Shown here in pieces: positions 1 through 10,609 of a DNA stretch of 45,936 nucleotides; position 1 is the stretch's first letter; each line of letters opens with the position of its first letter. The position numbers and the translations under genes are program-made. This DNA comes from Linderina pennispora (taxonomy: Eukaryota > Kickxellomycota > Kickxellomycetes > Kickxellales > Kickxellaceae), in NCBI RefSeq assembly GCF_002104995.1, contig NW_024468314.1, positions 1 to 45,936 on the forward strand. The letters are read 5' to 3'. Below the pieces are notes generated by a model. The model did no database searches and was not told the DNA's origin. It worked only from the letters and a program-made list of their open reading frames with translations.

Positions 1-233
1 TGATGGGCCGAATAGTTCAGCACTGCGACCTCTACCGTGGGTTGCATGGCAGAGTGCGCGGTATGTGCGACGTAGGGTCAATCCCTAGTCATACTGGCAA
101 TGTGCTGGCCCACTGACAAAGGCGCAATAATGCCTGGTATTGTCACCTAATGCCACAGATACGAAGACATCATTCTGCGAGCGCCAGTGCAAAACAAGCG
201 GGTCATGCTGCACTATCCATTCTCTCGTCTACA

Positions 234-240
234 ATATAAG
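234..240 (+). promoter_or_regulatory. TATA-like element upstream of the PH-domain gene
   Basis: An ATATAAG stretch lies about 115 nt upstream of the ATG at 354 and is followed by a pyrimidine-rich leader. The rest of 1-353 shows no credible coding region. Position and composition are the only evidence. Confidence 0.35.
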
Positions 241-353
241 AGCCGCAACAGCCGCCTGGGTCGACTGGGCCACACCTTGAGCAGGACCTACAGCAACATT
301 TCCTTCTTCACCCCTTACTCCCTAATCCAAACTATCCTCTCTAGACTTTTGAT

Positions 354-1037
354 ATGACCAGAAATATAGATGCCTCGTCAATCCGTGAGCGGCTTCTGAA
401 CAGCAGCTCCGCGACACTCCGCCCTCGTCCGGCAGCGAGGTGTTTGCCGGCTACATGCACAAGAAGAGCCGGCGCGGCAGTGGCAGAAACGACTCGTGGT
501 GCTCGACTACGACGCGCTCGCCCTCTACACAGACAAACCCATGTTCCTCTCCAACTGCTCATTCGAATCGACCCCCAAGACAGCCCAGGTTTCGTCCCTC
601 CACAGCCGCTATGTAGCATCACCCAAATGGTACATTCCGGTCATAGACATATGCGATGTCAGCGTGCATGGCTCCAAGGGTGTGCTCGTGCAGACATCAA
701 ACAGAGTGATTCCGCTGCTGGCCAAGAACAAAAGCGCCAGGGATATGTGGGTGGAGCAATCGAGTTCCAGCGCAGGTTTGTCAGGGCGCGGAGGTGGAGC
801 GACAGGAGCGGGCGGGGGACACAGCAGAGCGTTGCAGTGGACTTGGATGTGTTTGACGGGACCGACAAGACAATAATGTCGGCAGTGTCATCGTATCTCC
901 TCAAGAATGGACGCCAGTCGTATGATGGGATGCGGGCTCCGAGGCCGAGCAACGACTACAAAGGGATTCCTGCAGAGCTACTTGCATCTCGACACTTCAT
1001 GCATCAGTCAGCTTTCCGCAACAGCACCTACGTTTGA
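354..1037 (+). CDS. PH-domain protein (three single-base frame breaks)
   Basis: The product is a small protein of about 228 residues built around a pleckstrin-homology fold, which usually binds phosphoinositides or protein partners at membranes. The fold is seen as GYMHKKSRRG, then QWQKRLVVLDYDALALYT, KWYIPVIDICDVSV and finally RDMWVEAIEFQRRFV, a typical PH start strand, core and C-terminal helix. These pieces lie in three frames. Breaks fall near 415, near 478 and near 757, and each is repaired by one added base. The start at 354 leads into a short Ser/Arg-rich head. The tail after the PH helix has no recognised domain. The frame breaks resemble those in essential genes nearby, so sequencing indels are more likely than decay. 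The exact family is not identified. Confidence 0.6.
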   Translation: MTRNIDASSIRERLLNSSSATLRPRPAARCLPATCTRRAGAAVAETTRGARLRRARPLHRQTHVPLQLLIRIDPQDSPGFVPPQPLCSITQMVHSGHRHMRCQRAWLQGCARADIKQSDSAAGQEQKRQGYVGGAIEFQRRFVRARRWSDRSGRGTQQSVAVDLDVFDGTDKTIMSAVSSYLLKNGRQSYDGMRAPRPSNDYKGIPAELLASRHFMHQSAFRNSTYV

Positions 1038-1235
1038 TAATTTCTAGTAGACTGGTATTATGAAAACAACGACATTTGGTCGAAAGCAGGGAAAAGTGCT
1101 ATGTAGAGCGGCGAGACGAAGAGGAAAGGCAAAGGAGGGTTGCAGGGATACATGGCTAAATGCGTGGTGGGATGGGAGGTGTAGCATGCCAGAAAGTAGC
1201 AGGAGGTGGAAGAGATGCACAAGGGCAGGGCTTGT

Positions 1236-3103
1236 CTAGTACTCGATTTCATGCACCAGCGCAATAACCTGCTGTGCTAGCGCGTCAATGCGGTCGTACT
1301 CTTCCTCGTCGCCCAAAAAGTCGATGCTGGACGCGTCTCCGTCCAGCGCCCTGCTGCCACGGTACCCCGGCCCAACATCATACTCGCCCCTCTCGTCGCC
1401 GTTCGCCAGCGTACTCGCCTCCGCGATGGCCTCGATGTTTTTGATGATTGACGGGTGGCCAGTAATCAGCTGCGTGAGCTCTGGCGACCCTACTTCGAGC
1501 AGAATCAGCACAGTCCACACGGCAATAGACCGCAGGCTGACGTCCAGGCTGCTGTCGTCGAGGGCCAAAACGACGCCAGATACGACTGCAGCCCGCCGTC
1601 AGGCCGATCCCACGCGCGCACAAAATAGTCGCTGTCCTCGTAGCACTTGTGCGCCAGGCCGCTGATCGCCACGCATGCGCTGTACTGAATGTCGTACGAG
1701 TCGTGGTGTGTGAATGGCAGCAGCAGCTCCAGGTACTTGCCAGCAAACATGTACGGCCGCAGCGAGTCGTTCTGGGCAAACACGCTTAGTGCCGCTGTCA
1801 TCTCGACCAGCACGACCTCGTCGGTGTTTTCATCCGAGATAATCGGCTTGATGTGGTCAAAGACGCCCAGCTCGGCAATCGACTCCATATCGGACTCGCT
1901 GTTGGCCACCAGATTGCGCAGCGCCGAGATGACATGGCACTGGGCTCGCGGTTGTCTGACTGCGTAATCAGGTTGACCAAGCACGGCAGGTACCCAGCGC
2001 TGACAATAGGCTCCTCGTTGGCTGGGTGAATCGAGATATTGCGCAGGCACGCCGACGCCGACACCACCAGCGGCACATACGCCGACTGCAGGAGCGGCAG
2101 CAGCGACTCGAGCCCGCCCTTCTCGACAATCTGTATCTGGTATTCCTCGTCGGACGCCAGGTTGCGCAAAGTGAGCACCGCCTGGCACTGCACCTTGATT
2201 GTCGACGTGTCGATAAAGCGAATCAGCGCGTCCACCAGCGTTGGTTCCGAGTCCCACAGTCGCCGCCGGCCAGACGCATCTACGGCAATGTTGCTGAGCG
2301 CCGTGGTGGCGTAGTACTGCAGCTCCACATCATCCGAGTCCAGCAGACTGACCAGCACGGGAACCGCCCCTGCATTAATTAGCTGCTGCCGGTGCTCTGC
2401 GCTGTGCGTCATGTTTAGCAGCGCGCCTGTTGCGTTGCGCTGCACCCGGATATCCCGCGACTTGGCCAGGCGCGTCAGCGGAATCAGTGCCCCGCTCTTG
2501 GCAATCTTCATCTTGTTCTCTTCTGCCGTCGCCAGGTTTGTGATGCACCCGACAGAGTTTATCTGCGCGTCCACGTTGGGCGACAGCATTTGCCGGATAA
2601 GCGGCTCCAGCCCGCCCATCTTCACTATCAGAAGCTTGTTTTCCAGGCAAACCGCCAGGTTGCCCAGGGCCGCCGATGCCCCGTGCTGTACGTCGATATG
2701 CGGCGACTGCAGGAGGTAGAGGATGGGCTCCATTGTCTCGCGCGACACCGGCCGCGCGTCAATCTCCGAAATCTCGCTGAACGCCGTTGCCGCCGACAGC
2801 TGCAGGTGGTATATGTCAGAGTACGCCAGAGTCGACAGGGCCTGCAGCGGCTCGCCGTCGTAGAAGCTCACTGTGGAGCGGTGCTCAAACAGGTCCACCA
2901 GCATGTTGACGGCCTGCCGCTCCTTGTCGGCCAGCAGCGGCTCGTCCTCTCTGTTTGTGTTATCTTCTACAAGGAAAGATGCATGAGGGCGTTAGCTGTG
3001 CGCTATGACGACAGTTTAGTCGCCTCCTGCTTGGCTCATCGTTCCTACCATGTAAATTGCAGCAGGCGCTGAAGCGCATAATGCTCGAGCACGTAGCACC
3101 CAT
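1236..3103 (-). CDS. VAC8: Vacuolar armadillo-repeat protein Vac8
   Basis: Vac8 is a lipid-anchored armadillo-repeat scaffold on the vacuole membrane. It acts in vacuole inheritance, nucleus-vacuole junctions and Cvt/autophagy. Exon 1 (3103-3049) encodes [15 protein letters not shown]: Gly2 fits N-myristoylation and the nearby cysteines fit palmitoylation. An 82-nt intron (3048-2967) follows, then exon 2 from 2966 with tandem ARM repeats, including [24 protein letters not shown] and [13 protein letters not shown], all close to yeast Vac8. The C-terminus keeps [13 protein letters not shown]. Corrected length is about 595 residues (yeast 578). Two frame breaks occur, one in a CCC run near 1942 and one in a TTTT run near 1570. 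Each needs one added base, so they are probably assembly errors. The gene runs tail to tail with the PH-domain gene. Confidence 0.93.
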
Positions 3104-3531
3104 TTTGCAGACTATGTACGGGTCAAACAACTAAACAATAAACAGGCCGCCGGAAGGGGATTGCAAACAGGAAGTGGGGGTTGTGAAAGGGGAGAGGGGG
3201 AAGTGTCAGGTTGCAATTTGAAGAAGGAAAAGAGAAACGGCTGAGGAAGTGCTGGAAAGTTGTTTTATTTTTGTTGAGGGGAAAAGGAAAAAAAAAAAAG
3301 TAGACCTTGCGACAAGCAAGTCTGTGCCCACAACCACGCATATAAATTTATTAGCTTTTGCGCGCATGTCACTATCCATTGGCAAAACGCACATACGCAC
3401 AATGGCACCATGCTATTCCCAAGCCGACATGTACGTGTTTTTAAATAGTCAATGTTTTCTGGGTGGGCATTTTTCAGCGAGGGTTAAGGGAAGAGGAGGA
3501 ATAGTACAAATAATTCGTTAAGCTGCTTTTT
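3104..3531. other. Spacer between VAC8 start and the small 93-residue gene
   Basis: This 428-nt stretch holds the VAC8 upstream region and the presumed 3' end of the gene at 3532-3813. A run of twelve A lies near 3288-3299 and the stretch near 3420-3510 is AT-rich. I see no coding signal with conserved features on either strand. Confidence 0.5.
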
Positions 3532-3813
3532 TCAGACCTCGGACTGCACGGCCTTGATGCGCTTGGGCCCCGTGAACATGACAGTCTTGCGCAGATACAC
3601 GCACCGCTGGTGGTCGCCAAACGAGTCAAAGGCATTCGTCATGTCGGCATCCGACGACCGCCCGCGCTTCGCCACAAACTTGCGCTCAAACGCGATCGAC
3701 ATGCGCGGCGACGCCGCAGGCTTGATCGGCTGCGCCCGCGCATACGCTGGCTCAAAGTTCGCCGGCACAAAGTGCGTGTGGGATGCCATACTCGGGTAAA
3801 AGTTGTCGCTCAT
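3532..3813 (-). CDS. Small basic protein of unknown function (93 aa)
   Basis: This is a complete 93-codon reading frame with strong G/C third-base bias like its neighbours. It starts MSDNFYPSMASHTHF and ends at the stop at 3532. It has no membrane segment or signal peptide and is rich in Arg, Lys, Ser and Ala. The middle part contains RKFVAKRGRSSDAD. An RGR-S motif of this kind recalls the short Hug-type motif of ribonucleotide reductase inhibitors such as Spd1/Dif1, but the match is too short to assign. A TATAAAAA element lies about 240 nt upstream. Intact frame, codon bias and a plausible promoter support a real gene; the function is unknown. Confidence 0.6.
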   Translation of the reverse strand: MSDNFYPSMASHTHFVPANFEPAYARAQPIKPAASPRMSIAFERKFVAKRGRSSDADMTNAFDSFGDHQRCVYLRKTVMFTGPKRIKAVQSEV

Positions 3814-4049
3814 TATCTGTTTTCGTGTGATCCACGCACGTTATTTACGAGGCAATAATAAATGTGATCCGCAAAGGGTGAGATGTAAAAATACACGCTA
3901 AATAATAATTAATTCGAGTTGCGCGGTGTTGCGAAAAAAACACTATCGGCAGATGCGATGGAGGAAGAAGGCAAAAGGGGGAGAAGAGAAAAGGAGGGCT
4001 AGCCAGAGATATCGAAGGGCGAGAGGAATTCGCGCGTGGAAATGCCTCC

Positions 4050-4057
4050 TTTTTATA
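4050..4057 (-). promoter_or_regulatory. TATA box, probably for the 93-aa gene
   Basis: TATAAAAA on the minus strand lies in a GC-rich setting about 237 nt before the ATG at 3813. That distance is compatible with a 5' leader of about 200 nt. The remaining interval 3814-4598 shows no other gene. Confidence 0.45.
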
Positions 4058-4598
4058 CCCCTCCGGGCACCGGCAACCCACCCCCGCACAGCATTTGCCA
4101 TGTTCCGCATTAGCGCTTGCAGAGCAAATGCTCGGCGAAAAAACTGAAGCAAATAAAGCCCAAGCCGAGGCACCGCGCGTTTCTCACTGCCTCCAATCGA
4201 TCGCGCCTATTGGCCAAGCCCCGTGGCCATTGTTTCTTCTGCTGAAAGCTGCACGCAGTGGGCGCCCGCACTTTGCCTGGCTGTGTCTGAATCAACAAAT
4301 TATGTAATTGGCTGGTTGCGGCTCGTCTGCGCCATGGCGACTCGCGGCTCGGCGGGCACAAGCCGCGTAGCAGCCATTGATTTTGGGGAGGGCGAGATCC
4401 GCCCAGCGGCGTTGTCCACGTCGGTCCCAAAGGAGCACCAGGCACATCAATTGCCAAATGGGGCGGCGTAAATGAAAAATTAATGGCGCAGCGCGTTGGT
4501 GGAGCTGTGACGAATTACGGCGACAACCAGATTTTTTTGGGGAGGGACGATGAAAAAAATTGATACTCAGAGACCGGGCAGCGGGCTGGGGACCGGGT

Positions 4599-6867
4599 CT
4601 AGACCAGCTCTGCGTCCTCGAGGAACCGGTACTCGAACCGGAACTCGGACTTCTTGCGCTGGCACCATGAGCCTCGTAGTCAAAGTAGATGTACGTGCCC
4701 TGCTCGTAGTCGTCTGTGATGTCGCTCGGCTCCTCGTACCGCTGGAACCACGTGTAGTACTTTTTGTGGAACCGCCACGACTGCCGCTTCAGCTCCTTGG
4801 CCGCCAGGTACTGCTGGTACGTGTTGGGCAGGTAGTAGAACGCAAAGAACAGCGTGTCCAGGTCCAGCCGCGACGCCATGCCCGGGTGCTCCATCACCGG
4901 CAGCGCCGTCTGCGGGTAGTACGCGGGCGTGCTGGCCTGCGGCTGGCTGTGCGCCTTGGGCCGCTCCTGGTCAAGAAGCCCGGGGATCCCGTGCAGGCTC
5001 TGGTCGACCATTTGCCGCTGCAGCGCGTAGTAGCCGGCCGCGTTCTGCCGGGCCGAGAACTGGTCCTTGGCCTTGAGGAATGTCGCCATCAGCTCGGCAA
5101 AGGCGTCTGGAACGTGGCTGTCTTGGAACAGCGTGAAGCACTTGGGCCGAGGCATCGCCGGCGCGCTGCCGGTGGCCGCCCGACTGGGCTGCTCGCCGGA
5201 TTGCGCAGCACCCTTGGTGCCCACTGGCGACGTCCCCGAGCGCGCTGCTGCCACTGGCGGCTGCTGCTGCCCGTTGGTTAGCTTTTCAGAGCCAACAGCG
5301 ACAGTGGTGCTGCTGTCATCAGCGACCGGAGTGACTGGGCCGCTTGTATTTACAGCGGCGCTCACTGAAGGCGCACCAACTGCAGGCGCGCTAGCAGTGG
5401 ACGGGAGAGCAGCTGCCTTCTTGCCTGTCTGCTTTGCTGTTGCACTGGCCGCTGGCGGCTTCGACTGGCTGGCAGCGGTGGCCTCATGTGCGGCTGCCGC
5501 CTTCTTGCCTACAGGATCCGTGGTCACCGCGCTGCTGCTGCCAGCGTTACTAGTCGCTGCTGGTGTCTTCTGATCGGCTGGCGACACAATGGAGGAGGCA
5601 GTAGGGGATGCTGCTGGCACGGAGGAATTACTGGCGGCAAGCACTGCCTGGACGCCGGCTGTTGTCGTCGCTGTTGCCACAATGTTCTGACTGGCGATAG
5701 CAGCCCACGGCTGCGCCAGCGACGATGCCGGCGGTGGCGGCGGCAGGGATGTGGTCGCTGCTGATGGCGGCTTTGTTGGGCTCAACACGCTCTCCTTGAC
5801 CTCTGTCCACGCGTTCTTGGACTCCACCGGTGCTGGCGGCAGGGTTGATGGTTGTGGCACTACAGCTGACATTAACCGTGTTGTGCTGTTGCTCTTGCTG
5901 CCCAACGCACTCCGCAGAGCTGTCGATGGTACTGGCTCAGGTTCTGATGGTACGGCTGCATGAGTTGACGACTGGTGGCTATGGCTGACGTTGTGCGACG
6001 ATACTGAGTCCTTATGAGATAAGCTGTCTTCGTTGTCGTCGCCCTGGTCCTGGCCAAACGTGTCGTCCTCGCCCGGTATTGTGAACAGGCCGTCGTCGTC
6101 GTCCAATGGCAGGTCGTCGTAGATGTACTCGTCCTCGACAAAGTCCACGTCTTCGTTCTCGGTGACATAGTAGTCGACATCCTCCTGGATGGCCTGGACC
6201 TGTTCTGTCGACAGGCTCTCGTTCTCCAGCAGCCGCTGTATCCTCTCCAGGCACTTGATATGGTGCTTGTGCCGCTCGACGCGCTCGTGGATGGAGCCCA
6301 GCTGCTCGAGCTTGCCCGCGTCGCGGCGCTTCTTGCCCATGTTGCCCTCGATTTGCTCGGCACTCGCCTCGAGCACGTCAATCTGGGTTGTTAGCGAGTC
6401 TACCGAGTCGGCCAGCCAGTTGCACAGGTCCTGCTTCTCCTTCTCCTTCGGGTCCAGCCGCATGGATAGTTGGAGGCCTTCTTTAGAGTATGCCTTCGTT
6501 TTCATCTCCTTCTCAATGGCCTTGAACTTCTCCATCTGCTTCTCGATCAGTTTCCGGTGGTGCAGCAGGTCCTGCTTGTCTTTGATCTCGTTGCTCTGCA
6601 GCCATGTTTTGATCTGGTCTCGCAACCGCTGCAGCTTCTTGATCTCCTTCTTCAGGTCGGTCTCGTACTTCTCCTTTTGGCTCGCGCTCGACGCATTCAC
6701 TACTTTGTCGTGGCAGTCCTCAAACTCCTCGATGCCCTCGGCAACTTTCTTGAACACCCGTTCAATCTCGGCTAAAGGCGCGGAGAGGATTAGACAACAC
6801 ATCGTGTCACAAGGGCGTATGTGGGTGATGTCCTGGCCGACACATTACCTTGCAGTTTTCGCGACAT
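4599..6867 (-). CDS. NOT3/5: CCR4-NOT complex subunit Not3/Not5
   Basis: This is a subunit of the CCR4-NOT deadenylase complex, which shortens mRNA poly(A) tails and represses transcription and translation. Exon 1 is only 19 nt (6867-6849) and encodes MSRKLQ. A 77-nt intron (6848-6772) follows, and exon 2 continues AEIERVFKKVAEGIEEFED, the family's N-terminal signature. Residues 1 to about 235 form the coiled-coil Not3 N-domain, ending in an acidic stretch (DDLPLDDDDG). A long Ala/Ser/Pro/Thr-rich linker follows. The C-terminal NOT box includes YYTWFQRYEEPSDITDDYEQ and GTYIYFDYE. The last about 25 codons are one base out of frame near 4665; restored, they end in EFRFEYRFLEDAELV and the stop at 4599. 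Corrected length is about 730 residues. Confidence 0.93.
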
Positions 6868-7658
6868 GGCCCTCGGTTGGGTTCGTTAGCTTCTGTTTGC
6901 TTAATATAAAAGCTGCTGTTTGGTCTTTGCCTATACAGTTTCGTTAGCCGGCAACGTAAGGGGTGTGAGTTACGCGCAATGAACACCAGGGAATGCTGCA
7001 TAAAAGACAACTGGTATGGAGGCCAGGAAAGAAGTGGAGAAAAAGGGTGCAGGCGGCCAGAGTAGCTCGCTGCTCAAAACGAGAGAAGTAGCAGGCGCAT
7101 GGTGGAGTGGTAAAACGGTCTGGGTAAGAGGGGCCGAATTTGTCTCAAGTCTGGCTGCAAACCGCCAACAGAAAAGGGCCATCCTTCGCGGCTACCGAGC
7201 GTCCAGTAGAACCGCCAGCCGTGCTCTTCGCGCAATGGCAAGACACATTGGTGCCTCGCTCCTCCAATCGAAGTATCAAATCGGGGCTATTGACTGTTGG
7301 GCATATAGAATCTGATGTGTACCTCTTGAAGCTTTTTTCAATTGTGGGCGCGAGAAATAAGTAAAGTAGCGCACAGAACTGAAACCCCTCGTTGCTCGTT
7401 TCTTTTTGCTGGTGATGAGAGCAAGCCTCAGCGGTTATTAGAAGCGAATGAAATCGGCTAGAGGAAAAAAAAGAAAGTGTTTCGCCAATTGAGTGAGAAA
7501 AAGTGCTGGGCCTTTGAAACCTGTCCCAAAGAAAAAACGCACCGCCAGACGCGGAAATCGCTGGATTAGCGCATATAGCACCAATGACGACATGGCTTCC
7601 CCCCCCCTTTGGAGGGTTCTTCCCCCTCATTAGCATTTTTCAACATTTTAACCTCATA
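6868..7658. other. Divergent promoter region between NOT3/5 and OTU1
   Basis: These 791 nt separate two divergently transcribed genes. Some frames are open on both strands (for example minus 7636-7145), but they lack recognisable motifs or the local codon bias. A polypurine stretch (7461-7476) and C-rich and T-rich runs (7599-7650) precede the OTU1 start. I see no RNA gene. Confidence 0.5.
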
Positions 7659-8567
7659 ATGTCGCGCGTTCAGCTCCGCACGCGCGCCGAAGACGGACTG
7701 CATGATATTGGCGGGCTCACCACATCCTCGACGTTCCTCGAGCTCAAGCAACGCATCTCGGCGGCAACGTCCATCCCGGTCGGGAACCTGCAGATAAAGT
7801 GCGGGTACCCGCCGGTCCCCCTGACGCTCAGGGACGACACACTGCTGCGCGACACCCCCATTGCCACTGGCGACACTCTGACGGTGGCCAGGATTGAAGA
7901 ACAAACACCAGCCACGCACAGTTCCCAGGCCGACAGCTCCGTGGCAGTCGGCGAAGGCTACCTAGTCCGGCGCACTGTCCCCGGCGACAACAACTGCCTG
8001 TTCCGTGCCCTAGCACACACGCTCGGCAAGCCTGACATAACCATGGAGCGCATGCGGCATATTGTGGTGGACCGGATCCTCGAGAACCCAGCAGTGTATT
8101 CGGACGCAGTGCTTGGGCAGCCAGCCGAGCAGTACTGCCAGTGGATTGCCAATGCCGAGAGCTGGGGCGGCGGCATCGAGCTGGCGATATTCAGTGACGA
8201 GTTTGAGGTCGAGGTGTGCTCGGTCGATATCCAGACAAGGAGGATCGACAGGTTTGGCGAAGACAGGCATGTGTCAAGGGTCATTCTGCTGTACAGCGGC
8301 GTGCACTACGACTACGTAGCCTTCACATACGACACAGACAGCCCCGCCGACTTTGACCTGACCATGTTCAATGTCAGCGACACTGTGGATGATGTCCTGG
8401 CGGCAGCCCGGGAGCTGGCCGACAAGCTCCGCATCAAGCACGAGTACACAGACAAGGCGCAGTTCATGCTGCGGTGTGCCGACTGCAACGCAATCCTGCA
8501 CGGCGAGGGCGAAGCGCAGGCGCACTTTAGCTCCACCGGCCACGTCAACTTTGCCGAGGTCGCGTAG
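7659..8567 (+). CDS. OTU1: OTU1/YOD1-type ubiquitin thioesterase
   Basis: This OTU-family cysteine deubiquitinase works with Cdc48/p97 in ER-associated degradation. The 302-residue protein has the full family layout. An N-terminal UBX-like domain (about 1-80) should bind Cdc48. The OTU domain has the catalytic motif GDNNCLFRAL with Cys113, and His216 in GVHYDYVAF. A C-terminal C2H2 finger is seen as LRCADCNAIL followed by HFSSTGHVNF. The start at 7659 (MSRVQLR) was chosen over in-frame upstream codons because it begins exactly at the UBX-like fold and follows a T/C-rich leader. The gene has no intron and no frame break. It converges with SUP35, whose stop is only 57 nt away. Confidence 0.93.
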   Translation: MSRVQLRTRAEDGLHDIGGLTTSSTFLELKQRISAATSIPVGNLQIKCGYPPVPLTLRDDTLLRDTPIATGDTLTVARIEEQTPATHSSQADSSVAVGEGYLVRRTVPGDNNCLFRALAHTLGKPDITMERMRHIVVDRILENPAVYSDAVLGQPAEQYCQWIANAESWGGGIELAIFSDEFEVEVCSVDIQTRRIDRFGEDRHVSRVILLYSGVHYDYVAFTYDTDSPADFDLTMFNVSDTVDDVLAAARELADKLRIKHEYTDKAQFMLRCADCNAILHGEGEAQAHFSSTGHVNFAEVA

Positions 8568-8623
8568 CTTTCAATACACAAAAATTCCTGGTTGGCAAAT
8601 GTATTTGGTAACCAGCAGACCGC

Positions 8624-10350
8624 TTAGTTGGCATTGACCTCGTTGGTGTCGATGAGCTTGACAATCTTGCCGATGGCAATGGTCTTGCCCTCGTCGCGCA
8701 GGGTGAAGCGGCCGAGCTGCGGGAAGTCCTTGAACCGCTCGACGCAGACGGGCTGGGCGGTCTCGAGGCGCACAATGCAGGCCATGCCCTTCTTGACAAA
8801 CTTGGGCGGGGTGCGGCTCTTCTGGCCCTTCTTGTTGAGCTGGTGCAGCAGCTGCGTCAGGGCAACCTCCTCGACCGCGGTGTGTACGTGCAGCACCGAC
8901 TTGTAGCCGGCAGTGATGATGTTCTTGACATCAAGAATCACCAGCTGCGCATCAAACACGCGCGTGCTGCGGCACGGGTGCTTGGTGTCGGTCAGCACAA
9001 AGCCCGGCTGGATGTCCTCCTCCTCGATGCCGCGCAGGCGGATGCGGATGTTGTCGCCGCACACAGCCGACGGCTCCTCCTGGTCGTTCTCGCCGTAGAT
9101 GGCGCTGACCTCGGTCAGGCGCTTGTCCGGCAGCACCATCAGCTTCTGGTTGAGCTTGATGTGGCCCGACTCGATCTTGCCCGACACAATGGTGCCCATC
9201 TCCTTGTACTTCTCGCTGATCGGGATGCGCACCGGCCCGTTGATCTTGCGGTCCACGGCCTGCATGTCGTCCAGCGTCTCCAGCAGCGACGACCCAGTGT
9301 ACCACGAGCACGCAGCGCCCACACGATCCTTGACGCCAGCACCAGTGTAGCCCGAAATCGGCAGGTAGATCAGATCAGTCTTGGGGTTGTAGCCGGCGCC
9401 CTTCAGGAACGGCGTCAGCTTGGTGATGATCTCGTCGTACCGCGCCTTGTCCCACTTGACGGTCGGATCGTCCATCTTGTTGATAGCCACAATCAGCCGC
9501 CGCACGCCCGCGGTCTTGGCCAGCACCGCGTGCTCGCGTGTCTGACCTCCGCGGTCAAAGCCCGTCTCAAACTCGCCCTTGCGCGCCGAAATCACCAGCA
9601 CACCCACGTCGGCCTGCGCTGCTCCGCCCAGCATGCTCGGCACAAAGTTCTTGTGCCCTGGCGCATCCAGGATCGTGTAGCGGCGCTTCGCTGTCTCAAA
9701 GAACGCGCGTCCGCACTCCACCGTCTTGCCCTTGGCGCGCTCCTCCTGGTTCGTATCCAGCGCCCACGACAGATACCACGACTCGCGTCCGGCCTCCTTG
9801 GCCTCGCGCTCGTACTTCTCCATTGTGCGCTTGTCCACCATGTCGGTTAGGAACAGGATGTTGCCGCCTAGTGTCGACTTGCCCGCATCAACGTGTCCAA
9901 TGAAGATAACGTTGAAGTGCTCCTTGAAGTGCTCGTCAAGCAGCATCTCCTCCTCGGCCTCAACCTCCTCGCTAATGTTCTCCAAGGGGTTGCCACCGGC
10001 TTGGGAGCATCGACAGGCTTAGGAGCCTCAGCAGGCTTAGGGGTCTCAGCAGGCTTAGGGGTCTCAGCAGGCTTGGGAGCCTCAACAGGCTTAGGAGCTT
10101 CAACAGGCTTGGGAGCCTCAGCAGGCTTGGGAGCCCCACCAAAGCTGATCGACATGGCCTTTGGAGCCGGACCAGCGGCAGGAGCAGCAGCAGGAGCAGC
10201 GGCCGGCTTGGGTGCAAACGACCGGGGCACAAAGGCAGGCGCCTTTTTGTTGAATGTGGGCTTGAACTCCCTCGCCTTCACATTGAGCGAAGCGCCGGCC
10301 AGCTTCTTGGTCGCGTCCTCCACGGAATTGTTGGTGCCTTCGTTCGACAT
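8624..10350 (-). CDS. SUP35: Translation release factor eRF3 (Sup35)
   Basis: eRF3 is the GTPase partner of eRF1 in translation termination. The C-terminal part (about 450 residues) is an EF1A-like GTPase with G1 GHVDAGKS, switch I region NQEERAKGKTVE, G3 DAPGHKNF and G4 NKMDD, followed by two beta-barrel domains. The N-terminal region (about 120 residues) starts MSNEGTNNSVEDATKKL. It keeps a PAM2-like block (SLNVKAREFKPTF, then FVPRSF) for poly(A)-binding protein. An Ala/Pro/Lys repeat follows in place of the Gln/Asn-rich prion domain of budding yeast. One base is missing near 9988 where the repeat meets ENISEEVEAEEEM. Because the gene is essential, this is almost surely an assembly indel. 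Corrected length is about 575 residues. Confidence 0.95.
9996..10138 (-). repeat. 18-bp tandem repeats coding (A/T/V-P-K-P) units in SUP35
   Basis: About eight imperfect 18-nt units encode a six-residue Pro-Lys-Pro-(Ala/Val)-(Glu/Asp)-(Ala/Thr) repeat. It joins the PAM2-like part of eRF3 to its GTPase domain. The period keeps the frame, so copy number can vary without breaking the protein. Confidence 0.85.
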
Positions 10351-10609
10351 GCTTTTTTTTTCTTTCGTTCTGCTTCCTTAAAAATAAATCTAGCACTAAT
10401 GGCGTGTCGGCAAGATTCTGGCCCGTTAGCTTAATTAGAAAACCAAGGAAAAAATTGTACACAGCTGAAATTGAAGCAGAGGAGCGAAACTGCGAAATCT
10501 GGTGAGGGGTTGGGGGCGTGGCCAAAAAAAAAAACTTTTTTCCTTCGTTTCTGGCAAGCGATCACTCCTCCCAGCGAATGACCCCCAGCCATCCGACGTC
10601 ATAGGCCGT

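Noticed and set aside
7092-7170. Possible tRNA (A-box-like GGTGGAGTGGTAAAAC)
   Set aside because: No matching B box at the right distance and the putative acceptor arms do not pair.
7145-7636. 163-codon minus-strand frame in the NOT3/5-OTU1 promoter
   Set aside because: It covers A/T and C homopolymers of the OTU1 leader and shows no conserved features.
8843-9850. 335-codon plus-strand frame antisense to SUP35
   Set aside because: It is an antisense shadow of a strongly biased gene; its His/Leu/Arg-rich text is typical of such shadows.
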